The notes under the pieces are model-generated. The model saw nothing but the letters and a program-made list of their open reading frames with translations. It did no database searches and was not told where the DNA came from. From positions 76,008,494 through 76,072,493 of the forward strand of contig NC_134535.1 in NCBI RefSeq assembly GCF_050624435.1: a DNA stretch of 64,000 nt, read 5' to 3'. A program made the translations under genes and the position numbers. Of this stretch, positions 11,365 through 22,800 are shown in pieces; the stretch's first letter is position 1; every line of letters begins with the position of its first letter. Source of the stretch: Tenrec ecaudatus (lineage: Eukaryota; Chordata; Mammalia; Afrosoricida; Tenrecidae).

Positions 11365-12734
11365 AAAAAAATGCAAACGGTGTATAGGGAAAAAGCTACT
11401 GTATACAAACATTCCTGAGCTTAGGCCCAGGTAGTATGGCAGGGACGAGACCAAATACAAGGATACATATGGTAGCAACTAAAAAGGAAGTGGGGAAAGG
11501 AAAAAGAAGAAATAGGTTGCAGGGTCACAGGGCACTAACCCACCCAAGGGGAGGGTATTGTTGATATCTCCACAGGGAAAGAGGGACCAGACTTCAACCC
11601 AGTGCTCCAGGATGTGAATGCCACATGCTGGCGTGGAGTAGGGAATCAGTGGAGAGGCCTGAGAGGCCGGCCCCAAACCCAACTACTACTTGGACACCTG
11701 CCCCTTCACCCAGAAGAATTTATTTCAAAGGACGGCATTGAATGTGCAGCTCAGGGAGAGGGACATATCTGATTGGAGTACATGGGAGCAGATTAAGGGG
11801 GAGGAGAGAGTGGAGCACAAGGCCCACCAGGCCTTGAGGATGATGTTCCCAATTAGAGCAGCCAGTCCACAGAGAGGGTCACATGGCCGGCCCCACTAGG
11901 AGACATGATGCCCCTCATTGACCCATAGCTCTACAGGGGACAACACCGGAAATACAGTGTGGGTATTGTGCCCAATCTGATCCTGGGACACTGAGGCAAA
12001 ACACTAAGGGAGTGCAACAGAACAGCAAGTGAACAGAGCGGCGAGGTCCCTAGAGAATGCCGAAATTGGACTTTGGGGCCAGGGTGTGGTGCCCCAACAG
12101 ACTGGACCACAAAACCCTCTTAAAGGCCAACAAACAGTCCATGAACTAACTACAAGCTCTCACGCCCCTTTTTTGGTCATTGGTTTGTTGCTTTTTTGTT
12201 GTGTATTGTTGCTTGGTTTTTCTCTGTCATGTTTCTGTGCATGTTATTATCTCTGCAGGTCTGTCTAAATAAGATAGGCTGGATGAACAGTCTGGAGGAG
12301 AAAACAACGGGACCAACAGTTCCGGGGGGACATGGGAGAGGAGGAGGTAGGGGGAAAGATAGTGGTGTTAACAAACCCAGGGACAAGGGAACAACAAGTG
12401 ATCCCAAATGGTGGTGAGGAGGGTGTAGGAGGCCTAGTAAGGCATGATCAAGGGCAATGTAACCAAGAGGAATTACTGAAATCCAAATGAAGACCGAACA
12501 TGTTAATGGGACGAGAGGAAAGTCAAAGGAAATAGAGTAAAGAGCTAGGAGGCAAAGGGCATTTATAGAGGTCTAAATAAAGGAATGTACATATGCAAAT
12601 ATATTTATATATGAGGATGGGTAAATAGATCTATGTGCATATATTTATAGGTTTAGTATTAAGGTAGCAGATGGCCAATGGGCCTTCACTCATTTACTCC
12701 CTCACTGCAAGAATGCCTTCTATTAAATTGGCAT

Positions 12735-13205
12735 TGTATGATGCTCACCTTCCTGACACAACCGCTGACGACAAAGCAGGTAAATAAGTAAATGTGAAGA
12801 AAGCTGATTTTTCCAGGCTATCAAAAGATATAGCCTCTGGAGTCTTAAAAGCTTGAAGGTAAACAAGTGGCCATCTAGTTCAGAAGCAACAAAGACCACA
12901 TGGAAGAAGCACACCAGCCTGTGTGATCACAAGGTGCTGAAGGGATCCATTATCAGGCATCAAAGAACAAAAAATCATAATATTGTGTGCTCACCTCCCT
13001 GATATGTTCACTGAAGACAAATGGGTGCATAAGCAAATGTGACGAAGAAAGCTGATGGTGTCCGTCTATCAAAAGATATAGCATCTGGGGTCTTAAAGGC
13101 TTGCAGGTAAACGAGCGGCCATCTAGCTCAGAAGCAACAAAGCCCACATTGAACAAGCACACCAGCCTGTGTGATCGTGAGATATTGAAGGGATCAGGTA
13201 TCAGG
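12735..13205 (+). repeat. Internal ~225 bp duplication in the L1 3' UTR
   Basis: Two adjacent copies of a module that includes 'atagc(a/c)tctgg(a/g)gtctta', 'aacaagtggccatctag' and 'cacaccagcctgtgtgatc' (about 12740-12960 and 12965-13200). The same doubled module recurs antisense at 14120-14560 and 47820-48250, while other tails here have a single module. It may mark a subfamily. Confidence 0.7.
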
Positions 13206-13380
13206 TATTATCAGAACAAAAAATCATATCATAGTGAATGAGTGGGGGAGTGCAGAGTGGAGACCCAATGCCCATTTGTAGGTCACTGGACATCTCCTTT
13301 CAGGAGGGTCTCTGGGAGGAGACTAGCCAGTCAGGGTGTGTAGTAGCAATGATGAAACATACAACTTTCTTTTAGTTCTT

Positions 13381-15755
13381 TTTTTCCCCCTTTTTTTTAC
13401 ATTTTATTAGGGGCTCATACAACTCTTATCACAATCCATACATATACATACATCAATTGTATAAAGCACATCCATACATTCCCTGCCCCAATCATTCTCA
13501 AGGCATTTGCTCTCCACTTAAGCCCCTTGCATCAGGTCCTCTTTTTTTCCCCCTGCCTCCCCTTTCCCCCCTCCCTCATGCGCCCTTGGTAATTTATACA
13601 TCGTTATTTTCTCATATCTTGCCCTATCCGGAGTCTCCCTTCCCCCCCTTCTCTGCTGTCCCTCTCCCAGGGAAGAGGTCACATGTGGATCCTTGTAATC
13701 AGTTCCCCCTTTCCAACCCACTCACCCTCCACTCTCCCAGCATCGTCCCTCACACCCTTGGTCCTGAAGGTATCATCCACCCTGGATTCCCTGTACCTCC
13801 AGCCCTCATATGTACCAGTGTACAACCTCTGCCCTATCCAGCCCTGCAAGGTAGAATTCGGATCATGGTAGTTGGGGGGAGGAAGCATCCAGGATCTGGG
13901 GGAAAGCTGTGTTCTTCATCGGTACTACCTCGCACCCTAATTAACCCATCTCCTCTCCTAAGCCCCTCTATGAGGGGATCTCCATTGGCCGACACTTGGG
14001 CCTTGGGTCTCCACTCTGCACTTCCTCCTTCATTTAATATGGTATATATATACATATATACATATACACACATATACACATACATACACACACTTATATC
14101 TTTTTTTTTTTTTTTTGCATGATGCCTTATACCTGGTCCCTTGGCACCTCGTGATCACACTGGCTGATGTGCTTCTTCCATGTGGGCTTTTTTGCTTCTG
14201 AGCTAGATGACCGCTTGTTCACCTTCAAGCCTTTAAGACCCCAGACACTTTCTCTTTTGATAGCCGGGTACCATCAGCTTTCTTCACCACATTTGCTTAT
14301 GCACCCATTTGTCTTCAGCGATCCTATCATGGAGGTGTGCAGTCAATGATATGATTTTTTGTTCTTTGATGCCTGGTAACTGATCACAGGCTGGTGTGTT
14401 CTTCCATGTGGACTTTGTTGTCTCTGAGCTAGATGGCCGCTTGTTTATCTTCAAGCCTTTAAGACCCCAGTCACTATCTCTTTTGATAGCCGGGCACCAT
14501 CAGCTTTCTTCACCACATTTACTTGTTCACCCACTTTGGCTCCAGCCGTTGTGTCGGGAGAGTGAGCATCATAGAGTTCCAATTTAATAAAAGAAGGTAT
14601 TCATGCATTGAGGGAGTGTTTGAGTAGAGGCCCAAGGTCCTTCCACCACCTTAATACTTAACCTATAAATATAGACACATAGATCTATTTCCCCATCCTC
14701 CTATATATATTTGCATGTACATGTCTTTGTCTAGACCTCCATAAGTGCCCTTTGACTCCTAGCTCTTTCCTCCATCTCCCTTGACTTTCCTCCTGCCCTA
14801 CTACCAGGCTTCGTCGCCACCTGGGCTAGAGTATACCTCTTCTCTAAGCAACCTTACCCTTGATCATTTCCCACCAGGCCTGCCACTCCCCCCTCTATAC
14901 CATTTGGGGTCCCATGTTTTCCCTTTGTCCCTGTGTTTGTTAGCACCACTTCCTTACCCCCCCTACCCCCCCACCCCAAGTCCCCCCGGAACTGTCGGTC
15001 CCGTTGTTTTTCCTCCAGATAGTTCATCCAGCCTGTCCTATTCAGACAGACCTGTGGAGACATTAACATGCACGAAAACAAGACAGAGGAAAACAAAGCA
15101 ACAGTATACAACCAGACAACAAAACAACAAAAACAAGCCACTGACAAAGAACAGAACAAAACAGTTCACAAGAGAAAAGCTTGTAGTTAGTTCAGGGATC
15201 GTTTGCTGGCCCTTAGGAGCGTTTTCCAGTCCAGTGTGTTGGGGCACCATGCCCTGGCCCCAAAGTCCACTTTCAGCATTCCCTGGGGACCTTGCCACTC
15301 CATTCCCTTGCTGTTTCGCTGCACTCCCCCAGTGATTTGCCTCGGTGTGGTGGGATCAGGTCAGGTGCAATTCCCACACTGTGTCTCCGGTGCTGTCCCC
15401 TGTATCGCCCTTAGTCACTGAGGGGCATCATGTCTCATAGTAGGGCCAGCCATGTTGTTCTCTCTGTGGACTGGCTGCTCTACTCAGGAACATCATCATC
15501 ACGGCCTGGTGGGCCAGGCTGTGCTCCACTCTCTCCTCCTGCCCCCTCGTCTGCTCCCGTGTGCTCTGATCAGATATGTCCATCTCCCGGAGCTGCAGAG
15601 TCAATGTCATCCTTTGGAACAAATTCTTTTTGGGGGAGGGGCAGGAATCCACTTAATTTATGGTGCTGGGGCCAGCCTCCCAGACCTCTCCACTGGTTCC
15701 CTACTCCACGCCGGGTTGTTGCATTCACACCTTGCGACACTGGGTTGAAGTCTGG
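13381..15755 (-). mobile_element. L1 3' UTR insertion, inverted inside the plus-strand L1
   Basis: Antisense L1 with a T-rich start (complement of the A-tail), then 'attttattaggggctcatac', running to 'gggttgaagtctgg'. It is 5'-truncated within the 3' UTR, so it carries no ORF. A perfect 14 bp target duplication, TTCTTTTAGTTCTT, flanks it (13367-13380 and 15756-15769). It contains the doubled 3' UTR module. Frames inside it have no coding meaning. Confidence 0.92.
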
Positions 15756-16263
15756 TTCTTTTAGTTCTTAAATGCTTTCTCTTCCCCCACTATCATGATC
15801 CCAATTCTACCTTACAAATCTGGCTATATCACAGGATGTACACTGTAAAGATATAAAATGGAAACACAGGGAATCTAGGGCGGATGATCCCTTCAGGTTC
15901 AGTGGTGGGAGTGACGATACTGAGAGGGTAGAGGGAGGGTGGAATGGAAAGGGCGAGCCGATTGCAAGGATCTACATGTGGCCTCCTCTTTTGGGGACCA
16001 ACAGTGGAGGAGTGGGTGAGCGGAGATGTCAGACAGGTAAATATATGACAAAATACTAATATATAAATTATCAAGGGTTCATGAGTGAGGGGGAGCAGGG
16101 AGGAAGGGGAAAAATGAGGAGCTGATGCCAGGGGCTTAGGTGGAGTGCAAATTTGTCAAGAATAATGAGGGCAATGAATGTACAAATGTGCTTTACACAA
16201 TTGATGTATGGATGAATTGTGATAAGAGTTGTACGATCCCCTAATAAAATGATTAAAAAAAAG

Positions 16264-16559
16264 TAGCTAAGACTACATGGACAGGGCACACCATGTGATT
16301 CTAGGGTTATAAATAATCAAGTCCAAGATCAATGGAAGGAGTTGCATTAGGATTTACATTCTGTACCCGCAGTTCGCAGATGGTTAAGGAGGACAGAGAA
16401 AGCCCCCAATGCATTGGCCTTGGCTCATGTGGATTAATCCTTCATCGAAGCCTCTCAGACCACTGATCAGGCATATGAATACTCCTGCCCTCAGACAGAG
16501 CACATTGGAAAGTGGATTAAAGCAGATACAGTTAGGTTAAAATTTAAAAGATTACTCTT
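16264..16559. other. No gene or clear repeat
   Basis: About 300 bp of ordinary sequence between two LINE remnants. Nothing recognised. Confidence 0.4.
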
Positions 16560-16905
16560 TGCCTTCCCTTTTGATTTATTTTTGACTTGTTCTAGTTTTA
16601 TTATATTCTGTTTTCTTCTGAATTAATCTTTTCTGGTGTCTTGTTTAGTTTTTTTTTAGGTATGATTTTATTTGTAAGAAATCCAACATTGGTAAATGAA
16701 ATGTATAGAGTAATGAAATGTATAGTTTTTTGGGTTATGGCAGGGAAGGTTGGAGGGCAATGGGGAGATAATAACAAAAGGTTTAAGAATGAAGAAAATG
16801 TTCTACAATTGATTGGGGTGATGACTGCACCACTCTTTAAAATATATTTAAAACATTGAATTGTACAGTATGTGAATTATATGCCAATAAAACTGTTAAA
16901 AACGA
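16560..16905 (+). mobile_element. Old L1M-type 3' end
   Basis: Ends with 'gaattatatgccaataaaac' after 'gatgactgcaccactcttt' and 'cattgaattgtacagtatgt'. This matches the typical 3' terminus of ancient mammalian L1M elements and is unlike the L1 lineage that fills the window. Confidence 0.6.
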
Positions 16906-17099
16906 TGCAAATTAGAACAGCAAAAATGTGTATAAATCTAGAAGGAGAAATGTTGTGGGAAACATTAATTTCATAGTTTGATATTCCTGTCTAGTAAAAG
17001 TTTCTATAATTCTGTAGCAATATTTTTTGATTTATCTTTGCAAACTAATAGAAAAAAACATTGTATAAAACCTGAGGGCAAAAAACAAACAAACAAACA

Positions 17100-17632
17100 C
17101 CTGAGGGCACTCAGAAGGGTCACAAGGAATGGATGGCTCAATCAGGGTAAAGCAGGGTGAAGTACTGCACCAATGAAACACATAGGATCCCCTGGCTCCT
17201 TGAGTCTTCCTCACCCCCCCACTATCATGACCCCATCCTGCCTTTCACTGCGAGCTAGGCCAGGTACAGATAAGAGCTCTAGACACACAGAATCCAGGTC
17301 AGATAAACCCTCAGGAACAGAAATGAGAGCAGCAAATGTGGGAGTAGGGGAAAGGTGGCAAGGGGAGGTGGGAAGAAGCTTTGGGGGAAGGGACGCTTCG
17401 TTTGGTGTAAGCTGTGGAATTAATTAATAATAATCTATAATTTATCAAGGGATCACGAGGGTGGAAGGGGGAGGGAGGATAAAAAGAGGAGCGGATACCA
17501 AGGGCTCAAATAGAATGTAAATGTTTAGAAAATAATGATGGCAACAGATGTACAAATATGCTCGATACACTTGATGTATGGATTGTTATAAGAGCTGTAA
17601 GAATCCCCAAGAAAATGATCTTAACAAAACAA
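17100..17632 (+). mobile_element. Older L1 3' UTR tail, sense
   Basis: Sense version of the window's L1 tail with more divergence: 'cactatcatgaccccatcct', 'taatttatcaagggatcacg', 'ttgatgtatggattgttata' and a final 'agaaaatgatcttaaca'. Truncated at its 5' side; no ORF. Confidence 0.75.
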
Positions 17633-17799
17633 CAGCCACCCTGAAGGGAGGGGTGTAGCTTGTGGCATCAGCGTGTTGGGAGTGCACTGCCTTCACATCT
17701 TCCTGCCATAGGGCCTTGGTTAGTATCAGCTGTGGCCCCTAGCCTCAGTCTGATGACTCTCTTAGAACCCCTGATACGCTTCTTCTCTTCTTAAACAAG

Positions 17800-18185
17800 A
17801 AAATCCACTGTCACTGAGTTGATTCAGACTCAAACACCCCCATGTGCTGCAGAGTAGAAGGGCCCCATAGGGTTTCCTTGGTTAAAATCCGAATGGATGG
17901 GCCATCTGCTCCAGCAAGGATCTGTACTCTGGAAACCCGATGTAACAGCAGTTCTCAACCTGCAGCTTGAGACCCTTGTGGGGGTCGAAGGACCTTTTCA
18001 CAGGGGTGGCCTAATTCATAACAGTAGAAAAATGACAGTGATGAAGTAGCAATGAAATAATTTTATGGTTGGGGGGCACCACAACATGGGGACCTGTATG
18101 GAAGGGTCGCTGCATTAGGAAGGTTGAGAACCACTGCTATATAAGGTCACCATGAGTCAGAACTGACTGGATGGCAGTGAGAATA
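17800..18185. mobile_element. Two AfroSINE copies, the second split by SPIN
   Basis: 17800-17885 reads as antisense AfroSINE ('ccccatagggtttccttgg'). 17886-17945 and 18137-18185 read as the two halves of a sense copy ('actctggaaaccc' before SPIN and 'gtcaccatgagtcagaactg' after). The junction between the two SINEs is approximate. Confidence 0.65.
17946..18136 (+). mobile_element. SPIN non-autonomous hAT DNA transposon
   Basis: 191 bp with inverted ends CAGCAGTTCTCAACCTG and GGTTGAGAACCACTG, and internal blocks 'gggggtcgaagg', 'ttcataacagtag', 'atgaagtagcaatgaaa' and 'caccacaacatggggacctg'. All fit the SPIN_NA (rodent URR1-like) consensus as I recall it. Flanking 8 bp, CGATGTAA (17938-17945) and CTATATAA (18137-18144), agree at 6 of 8, as expected of an aged hAT target duplication. 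No transposase is encoded. SPIN is known from tenrec and is a textbook case of horizontal transfer in tetrapods. Confidence 0.85.
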
Positions 18186-18300
18186 GGTCCTTTTTAATGT
18201 AGTAGAATCCCAGGCCTTTCTTCTGTGGTACTGTTGGTTGGGTTTGAACTAGCATCCTTCAGAGCAGTAAACAAGCACACCCGTACCATCCAGGGATCTT
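18186..18300 (-). mobile_element. AfroSINE fragment
   Basis: Antisense head half of an AfroSINE: 'ccaggcctttcttctgtgg', 'gggtttgaactagcatcctt', ending near 'accatccaggga'. Confidence 0.6.
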
Positions 18301-18774
18301 CTCTCTTCTTACAGCCAATGCATAAGGTTCCTGTGTGCTCTTGGAGACATGCCATAGAACTTCCTGAGAAAATGCTCTCCTTGTTATTTCAACTCAGTTC
18401 TTGATGCAGTCTGACTATGCTCACCTTTGTGCTGTTATGTTAGAAACAGAGAGCGACTGTCTTACCACTAGATCCCTCAGACATTTCTGCTGGAGGCTGA
18501 GAGAGGGACAAATGCACCACTACACAGGGTGGATCACAGTCATAGAAAGGAACAGGCAAGCTCTTCTATGGTCTCTAGGTGGGCGTGTTAGCTGGATGCC
18601 AAATACTTAGATATCATCGTTCATGACAGACATAGACCTCTGATACTGCTATCACATTGCTCAGGACTCCAGAATTGTCTATATGATGCTAAGTGTACTT
18701 CTCCAAAGGCTTCGCTCTGTTACATTCTACCTTATCCTAATAATTCATGTTTTGATTGTGGGCTATGAGATGTT

Positions 18775-18960
18775 GTTTGGCGCCATCAAGTAAATTCTGA
18801 TCATGGGGATCCATGTGACTATGAGTAGGATTGACCAGCCTGTCCGAAGCAGATCAACAAGTCTGTCTCCCATAGAACCACTAAGAGGACTTGAACAACC
18901 AACCTTTTGGCCAGTAGTCAAATATTTAACTTTTGTATCACCAGGACTCCTTGGGTGTGG
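18775..18960 (-). mobile_element. AfroSINE
   Basis: Antisense copy: 'ggcgccatcaagtaaattct' at the tail side, 'ttgaacaaccaaccttttgg' over the B box and 'accaggactcctt' at the head end. Diverged. Confidence 0.65.
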
Positions 18961-19123
18961 ATAAGAGGTGTAGATTAACCTTTGTTTTCATCCCAATACT
19001 TTGGCCAGGTAGCCTTTCTTATTTCTTTGAGGTGTTGCATAGATTCTGTTAGACTGAGGTTGAAGTTCAGGTCCTGAAGGTGGGTGGGGGGAGCAGTCAG
19101 GCAGCCGACATCCCTGAATCCCT

Positions 19124-20068
19124 TTAGGATGAGGGGGCATGCCTCTTCATCATGTGCAGCAGGGCCCCTGTCACCTCTTTGTTCCGAAGGGTGTAGATGA
19201 TGGGGTTGAGCATGGGAGTGATGACTGTGTAGAAGAGGCTGAGGATTCGGTCCACGGTCACCGAGGAGCCTGCCCGAGGCCGGATGTAGGTGATGCTGGC
19301 CGTTCCAAAGAAGAGGGTGACCACCAGCAGGTGAGAGGAACAGGTAGAGAAGACCTTGCGGCGACTCTGGGTGGAGGCCATTGCCAAGATGGCACTCAGG
19401 ATGCGGGCGTAAGAGGTGACAATCAGAGAGAAAGGGATCATGATGAAGACCACCGTGGCGGTCACCACCGAGACTTCACTCCTGTGCCTCCCTGCACTGG
19501 CTAGCCTCAGAACGGGCAGGATGTCGCAGAGGAAGTGCGGGATGAGGGGGCGGCGGGGGAAAGGCAGAGTGAAGATGAGGGAGGAGTGGGTGCTGGCTGT
19601 GATGATGCCCATGAGCCAAGAAGAGCCGACCATGGCCGTGCAGGTCCGCTGGCTCATGAGGGTGGCGTAGTGCAGGGGTCTGCAGATGGCGGCATAGCGG
19701 TCGTAGGCCATGGCTGTGAGCAGGCAGCACTCTGAGATGCCCAGGACAATGAAGACGTACATTTGGGTTGCACAACTCTGAAAGGAGATTCCCCGGGGAT
19801 GCAAGGAGGTGAGGTCAGTCAGGGTCCTGGGCACGATGTCGGTGGTGTAGAGGATTTCGACCACTGAGAGGTGGCGCAGGAAAAAGTACATGGGGGAGTG
19901 CAGAGCAGGGCTGGTCCACGTGAGGAGGATGATCACGGCGTTGCCCAGCAAGGTGACCAGGTAAATCAGAAGCACCACCCAGAAGAGAGGGCCCTGCAGT
20001 ACCCGGAGGTCAGAAAATCCCAGAAGGAGAAATTCCGGCAGTAAGGTAGTCTGGTTTGTCTTATCCAT
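19124..20068 (-). CDS. OR10P1: Olfactory receptor OR10P1
   Basis: Intact 314-residue odorant receptor. It matches human OR10P1, as I recall it, over its length: PEFLLLGFSDL, QGPLFWVVLLIYLVTLLGN, YTTDIVPRTL, LGISECCLLTAMAYDRY, ILPVLRLASAG, FGTASITYIRP and TPMLNPIIYTLRNK. OR marks: NQT glycosylation site (5-7), GN (42-43), PMYFF (59-63), MAYDRYAAIC (120-129), cysteines C99/C181, SY (219-220), FSTCSSH (240-246) and NPIIY (288-292). The start is ATG at 20066-20068; one codon upstream is GTG, so a 315-residue reading is not used. The acceptor and a 99 bp (GA)n repeat sit just upstream. In human OR10P1 is at the edge of the OR6C cluster on chromosome 12, which fits the OR6C gene here at 62.6 kb. 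No disruption seen; ligand unknown. Confidence 0.97.
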   Translation of the reverse strand: MDKTNQTTLLPEFLLLGFSDLRVLQGPLFWVVLLIYLVTLLGNAVIILLTWTSPALHSPMYFFLRHLSVVEILYTTDIVPRTLTDLTSLHPRGISFQSCATQMYVFIVLGISECCLLTAMAYDRYAAICRPLHYATLMSQRTCTAMVGSSWLMGIITASTHSSLIFTLPFPRRPLIPHFLCDILPVLRLASAGRHRSEVSVVTATVVFIMIPFSLIVTSYARILSAILAMASTQSRRKVFSTCSSHLLVVTLFFGTASITYIRPRAGSSVTVDRILSLFYTVITPMLNPIIYTLRNKEVTGALLHMMKRHAPSS

Positions 20069-20084
20069 CACTTCCGGACAGAAT

Positions 20085-20194
<110 letters not shown>

Positions 20195-20344
20195 ATATAG
20201 AAACGACCGGCATTTCGGTAATGTAGTAGCATGCTTTTCCTCTGGTTTCTCTCAGCGCTAAGGGAGAGAGATCATAGCTCAGTGGCCAAGACCAGGGGAT
20301 ATCAGAGGGATTACATGATTTTCTTGGAGCCTTATTATTATTTT

Positions 20345-22010
20345 CCTCATGTATCATTTTACTCTTTTAAATTTTTTCCATTTTTGGGGAGCTCTTACTT
20401 GTAAATTTAACTCAAGCATAATTATACAATTGCTGCCATCATCATGTTCAAAACACTTTCTTTTTGAACTTTGTTATATCAGCTCCCCTTGATACTCTGC
20501 TCCCCTACCCTACCCGTCAGGAACCCTTACTATGATATTATATATTATTATTAATTTTTGCCGTGTCTTACACCTTCAATGTACCCCTTTACTTACATTC
20601 TGTTATTTGTTCCCCTCGATTGAGGTTATAAAGTCATCATTGCGATTGGTCTCCCCCGCCCCTCTTCCTGCCCCGCAGGGAACCATTCCTCCCCTTTATA
20701 TTTCTGAAGGGTTTATCTGTCTTGGATTTCATGCATTGAGCAAACTTAATTGTACAAATGAACATACGCAGGTCTCACAAGGTTAAAGACCATAGAAGCA
20801 AGGGGAGGAAATATTAAAGAAGTAGAAGGAGGATAGTTATATGTTTCATCAGAGCTATACTGCACCATGGATGTATCATCCCTTCTGTGTGGCCCTTCTG
20901 TGAGGGACTGTCCAATTAGCTTACAGGTGGGTTTTGGGTCTCCCCTTTGTTTACACTCTTTCATGTCAATTTGATGGCTTGTTTTTGAATTTTTGATACC
21001 TATCCTCATCAACACCTCATGATCGCACAGGCTGGTGTGCTTCTTTCACATGGACTGTGTGGCTTCCCTGCTACACGGCCGCTTGTTTAACTTCAAGCCT
21101 TTAAGACCCCAGATGCTATATCATATATTGGTTAAACACCGTCAGTTTTCTTCATAAAACTTGCTTATGCACCCCTTTGCTTCAGTGATCATGTTGGGAA
21201 GGTGGGTATCACAGAATTCCAGGTTATTAGAACAAACCATTCTTAAACTGAAGTAGAAGCCCCAAGTCCATCTGCTTCCTTATTGTGTGTGTGAATACAC
21301 ACACACACTATATTATATATGTGTATATATACAATACACCTATCTTTATATATTTACATATATACATATCTATGCATATAGATTTTACTTTCTTATTTTT
21401 TCCTCTTTTGCTTTCCTTCTGCCCCATTATCATGCTTAACTATTATTCACCTCTCAGTAATTCCTCTCAGATATATTTTAAGTGATCAAACACAAATGCT
21501 ACACCCTTCTCACTGTCTATTTTAGATCCCTTGCTGTTCCCGTGTCCCATCATTATTTGCTCACCATCCCTTACCTCTTCCTTTCCTATGGCCACCCTCC
21601 CCATGATCTGTCAATCCTGTTGCTGTCTCCTTGGGATTGCTTATCTTGCCTATCATAAATAGATAAACACTAAGAAAGACCATACAAATAGTTCCAGGTC
21701 AGTTTTCCTGACTCAGAGTAGATGAGGATCCCTCTGTTAAACAGGCCCTGTTATAATCCATCGGTCCAATCCCCTTTTCTTTCAGGGATCCGGGTCCCAG
21801 GACTAACTTACCTGAGTGCTTATACCATTTTAGTCCGGGGCGTGCCTTCTACAAGACCCCTTTGATCTTCCTGCAGTCAAGGATGGAGCTGTCTGGTGCC
21901 CCACTCCCCACTCCATTGCACCTTTAGGCTTTCAGTGTGGCCTCCTTGTGAATATCCCACAACCTGGTCAGATGAGGTGCCTAGTGCTGCCCCTGAGGCA
22001 ATATTTTGAG
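20345..22010 (-). mobile_element. Older L1 3' UTR, antisense
   Basis: A diverged relative of the window's L1 tail. It shares the order of blocks: 'gctgccatcatcatgttcaa', 'tcagctccccttgatactc', the single 'acaggctggtgtgcttctt' module with 'cttcaagcctttaagacccc' (about 21030-21110), then 'aattccaggttattagaac' and 'tattcacctctcagtaattc'. No ORF. (CA)n/(TA)n simple sequence lies at 21290-21350. The 5' boundary near 22010 is approximate. Confidence 0.7.
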
Positions 22011-22011
22011 G

Positions 22012-22180
22012 ACTACTGGTTGCACGGTGGTTAAGCACTGAGCAGTTAGCCGGAAGGTTGGGGGTTGATTCTATCAGCTGCTCTGAGAAGGACGATTACA
22101 GCCTTAGAAAGGCCATGGAGGCAGTTCTATTCTGTCATAAGCTGGAATGGATTCAGTGGCAATGGGTTTGGTTTTGTAAA
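22012..22180 (+). mobile_element. AfroSINE, near full length
   Basis: Sense copy: 'ggttgcacggtggttaagca' (A-box side), 'tagccggaaggttgggggtt' (B-box side), 'acgattacagccttagaaag', 'aggcagttctattctgtca' and a 'gcaatgggtttggttttgt' tail. It lacks a short stretch in the middle. One of the clearest Afrotherian marks in the window. Confidence 0.85.
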
Positions 22181-22559
22181 AATTATTAAAAATGTATCTA
22201 TGAAGTGGCATGCCTGAGAATTGAGTCCAGATCTCTCAGTCACACGCATTTCCCACTCTTCCTTGTAGTCTGGGTCCAGGGTTTGATGTTCATGTGCAGA
22301 GAATGCAGCCCTGTAATTTGAACCTTTCTTCAAGGGAGGTTGTGGTGACTGACCTTGGTACCCCTTGGACTTAAACACCAGTATGACAGAATCCAGGAGC
22401 ACCCCCACTGTTGCCTCAGTCGGGGTTGTCCCAAACTGGTGTCTTATGACCGCTGTGGTAGGGTGTGCATGCAGAAGGTCATTCAGTGTGTGATCACTTA
22501 TGATAATACTGTCCAATTGTATCATGAATTGGGATTCTGTAGACCTCTTTTTCCCAGGT
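22181..22559. other. No gene or clear repeat
   Basis: Overlapping frames on both strands here (up to about 140 codons) have no recognisable similarity, odd composition and no splice context, so I do not call a gene. Confidence 0.4.
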
Positions 22560-22800
22560 TATTTGATTCTGTAATCTGCACTGTGAGAGGGTTGGATAAG
22601 GAACATCTCTCTGAGGTCAGCTCACCACAGCTCTGTTCCATCTCACCTCTGCCTGCCGCTCAAGGCTCCATGCATTTCCACAGAAAGGTCTCTCCTGCAG
22701 GGATGTCTCCAGTCATGCTATTAAAATCCCACTCATCCTTCAAACTTCAGCTCAGATTTCACTTACTCTATGACAACTTTCTCTAATCCCCCTGGTCGAA
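22560..22800 (+). mobile_element. L2 LINE 3' region fragment
   Basis: 'cccactcatccttcaaactt', 'cagctcagatttcac' and 'tctatgacaactttctctaa' match the widespread ancient L2 motif 'ccttcaaggcccagctcaaatg...ccttccctgat'. Old, shared by all mammals. Confidence 0.65.

Larger units (their letters stand above)
7141..16263 (+). mobile_element. 5'-truncated L1 (ORF2 part + long 3' UTR), split by three insertions
   Basis: Sense L1. ORF2 begins mid reverse transcriptase ('gaaatcaaaaggatgattac') and resumes at 8098 after an LTR. The RT active-site FADD has become FEHD near 8692-8706, and stops and frameshifts break the frame, so it is dead. Open blocks remain at 8890-9774 and 9992-10306, covering the C-terminal domain; ORF2 ends near 10306. 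The UBE2V2 retrocopy lies just past the stop. The 3' UTR resumes at about 11365, is split by an inverted L1 (13381-15755), and ends with 'cccctaataaaatgatt' and an A-run at 16263. Minus insertions, the 3' UTR is roughly 2.5-3 kb, unusually long for L1, with a G-rich tract near 12325-12360. Confidence 0.85.

Noticed and set aside
13457-14122. 221-codon open frame on the plus strand
   Set aside because: It lies wholly inside the antisense L1 3' UTR insertion (13381-15755). The same low-complexity reading (proline-rich) recurs in other L1 tails (for example 36509 and 47132), so it is not a gene.
14120-14560. Repeated ~220 bp units considered as a CRISPR-like or satellite array
   Set aside because: Only two units, with no spacers, part of the L1 3' UTR, and vertebrate DNA.
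14781-15335. 184-codon open frame on the plus strand
   Set aside because: Antisense reading of the L1 3' UTR. No conserved protein features; parallel broken readings occur at 44190 and 49910.
20069-20071. Upstream GTG as start of OR10P1 (also GTG at 63584-63586 for the OR6C gene)
   Set aside because: Mammalian OR genes start at ATG; the next in-frame ATG (20068 and 63577) gives the expected family N-terminus just before the NxT site.
22127-22786. Two overlapping frames of 132 and 143 codons on opposite strands
   Set aside because: The plus frame runs into an L2 fragment and the minus frame starts near an AfroSINE. Neither shows domain similarity.
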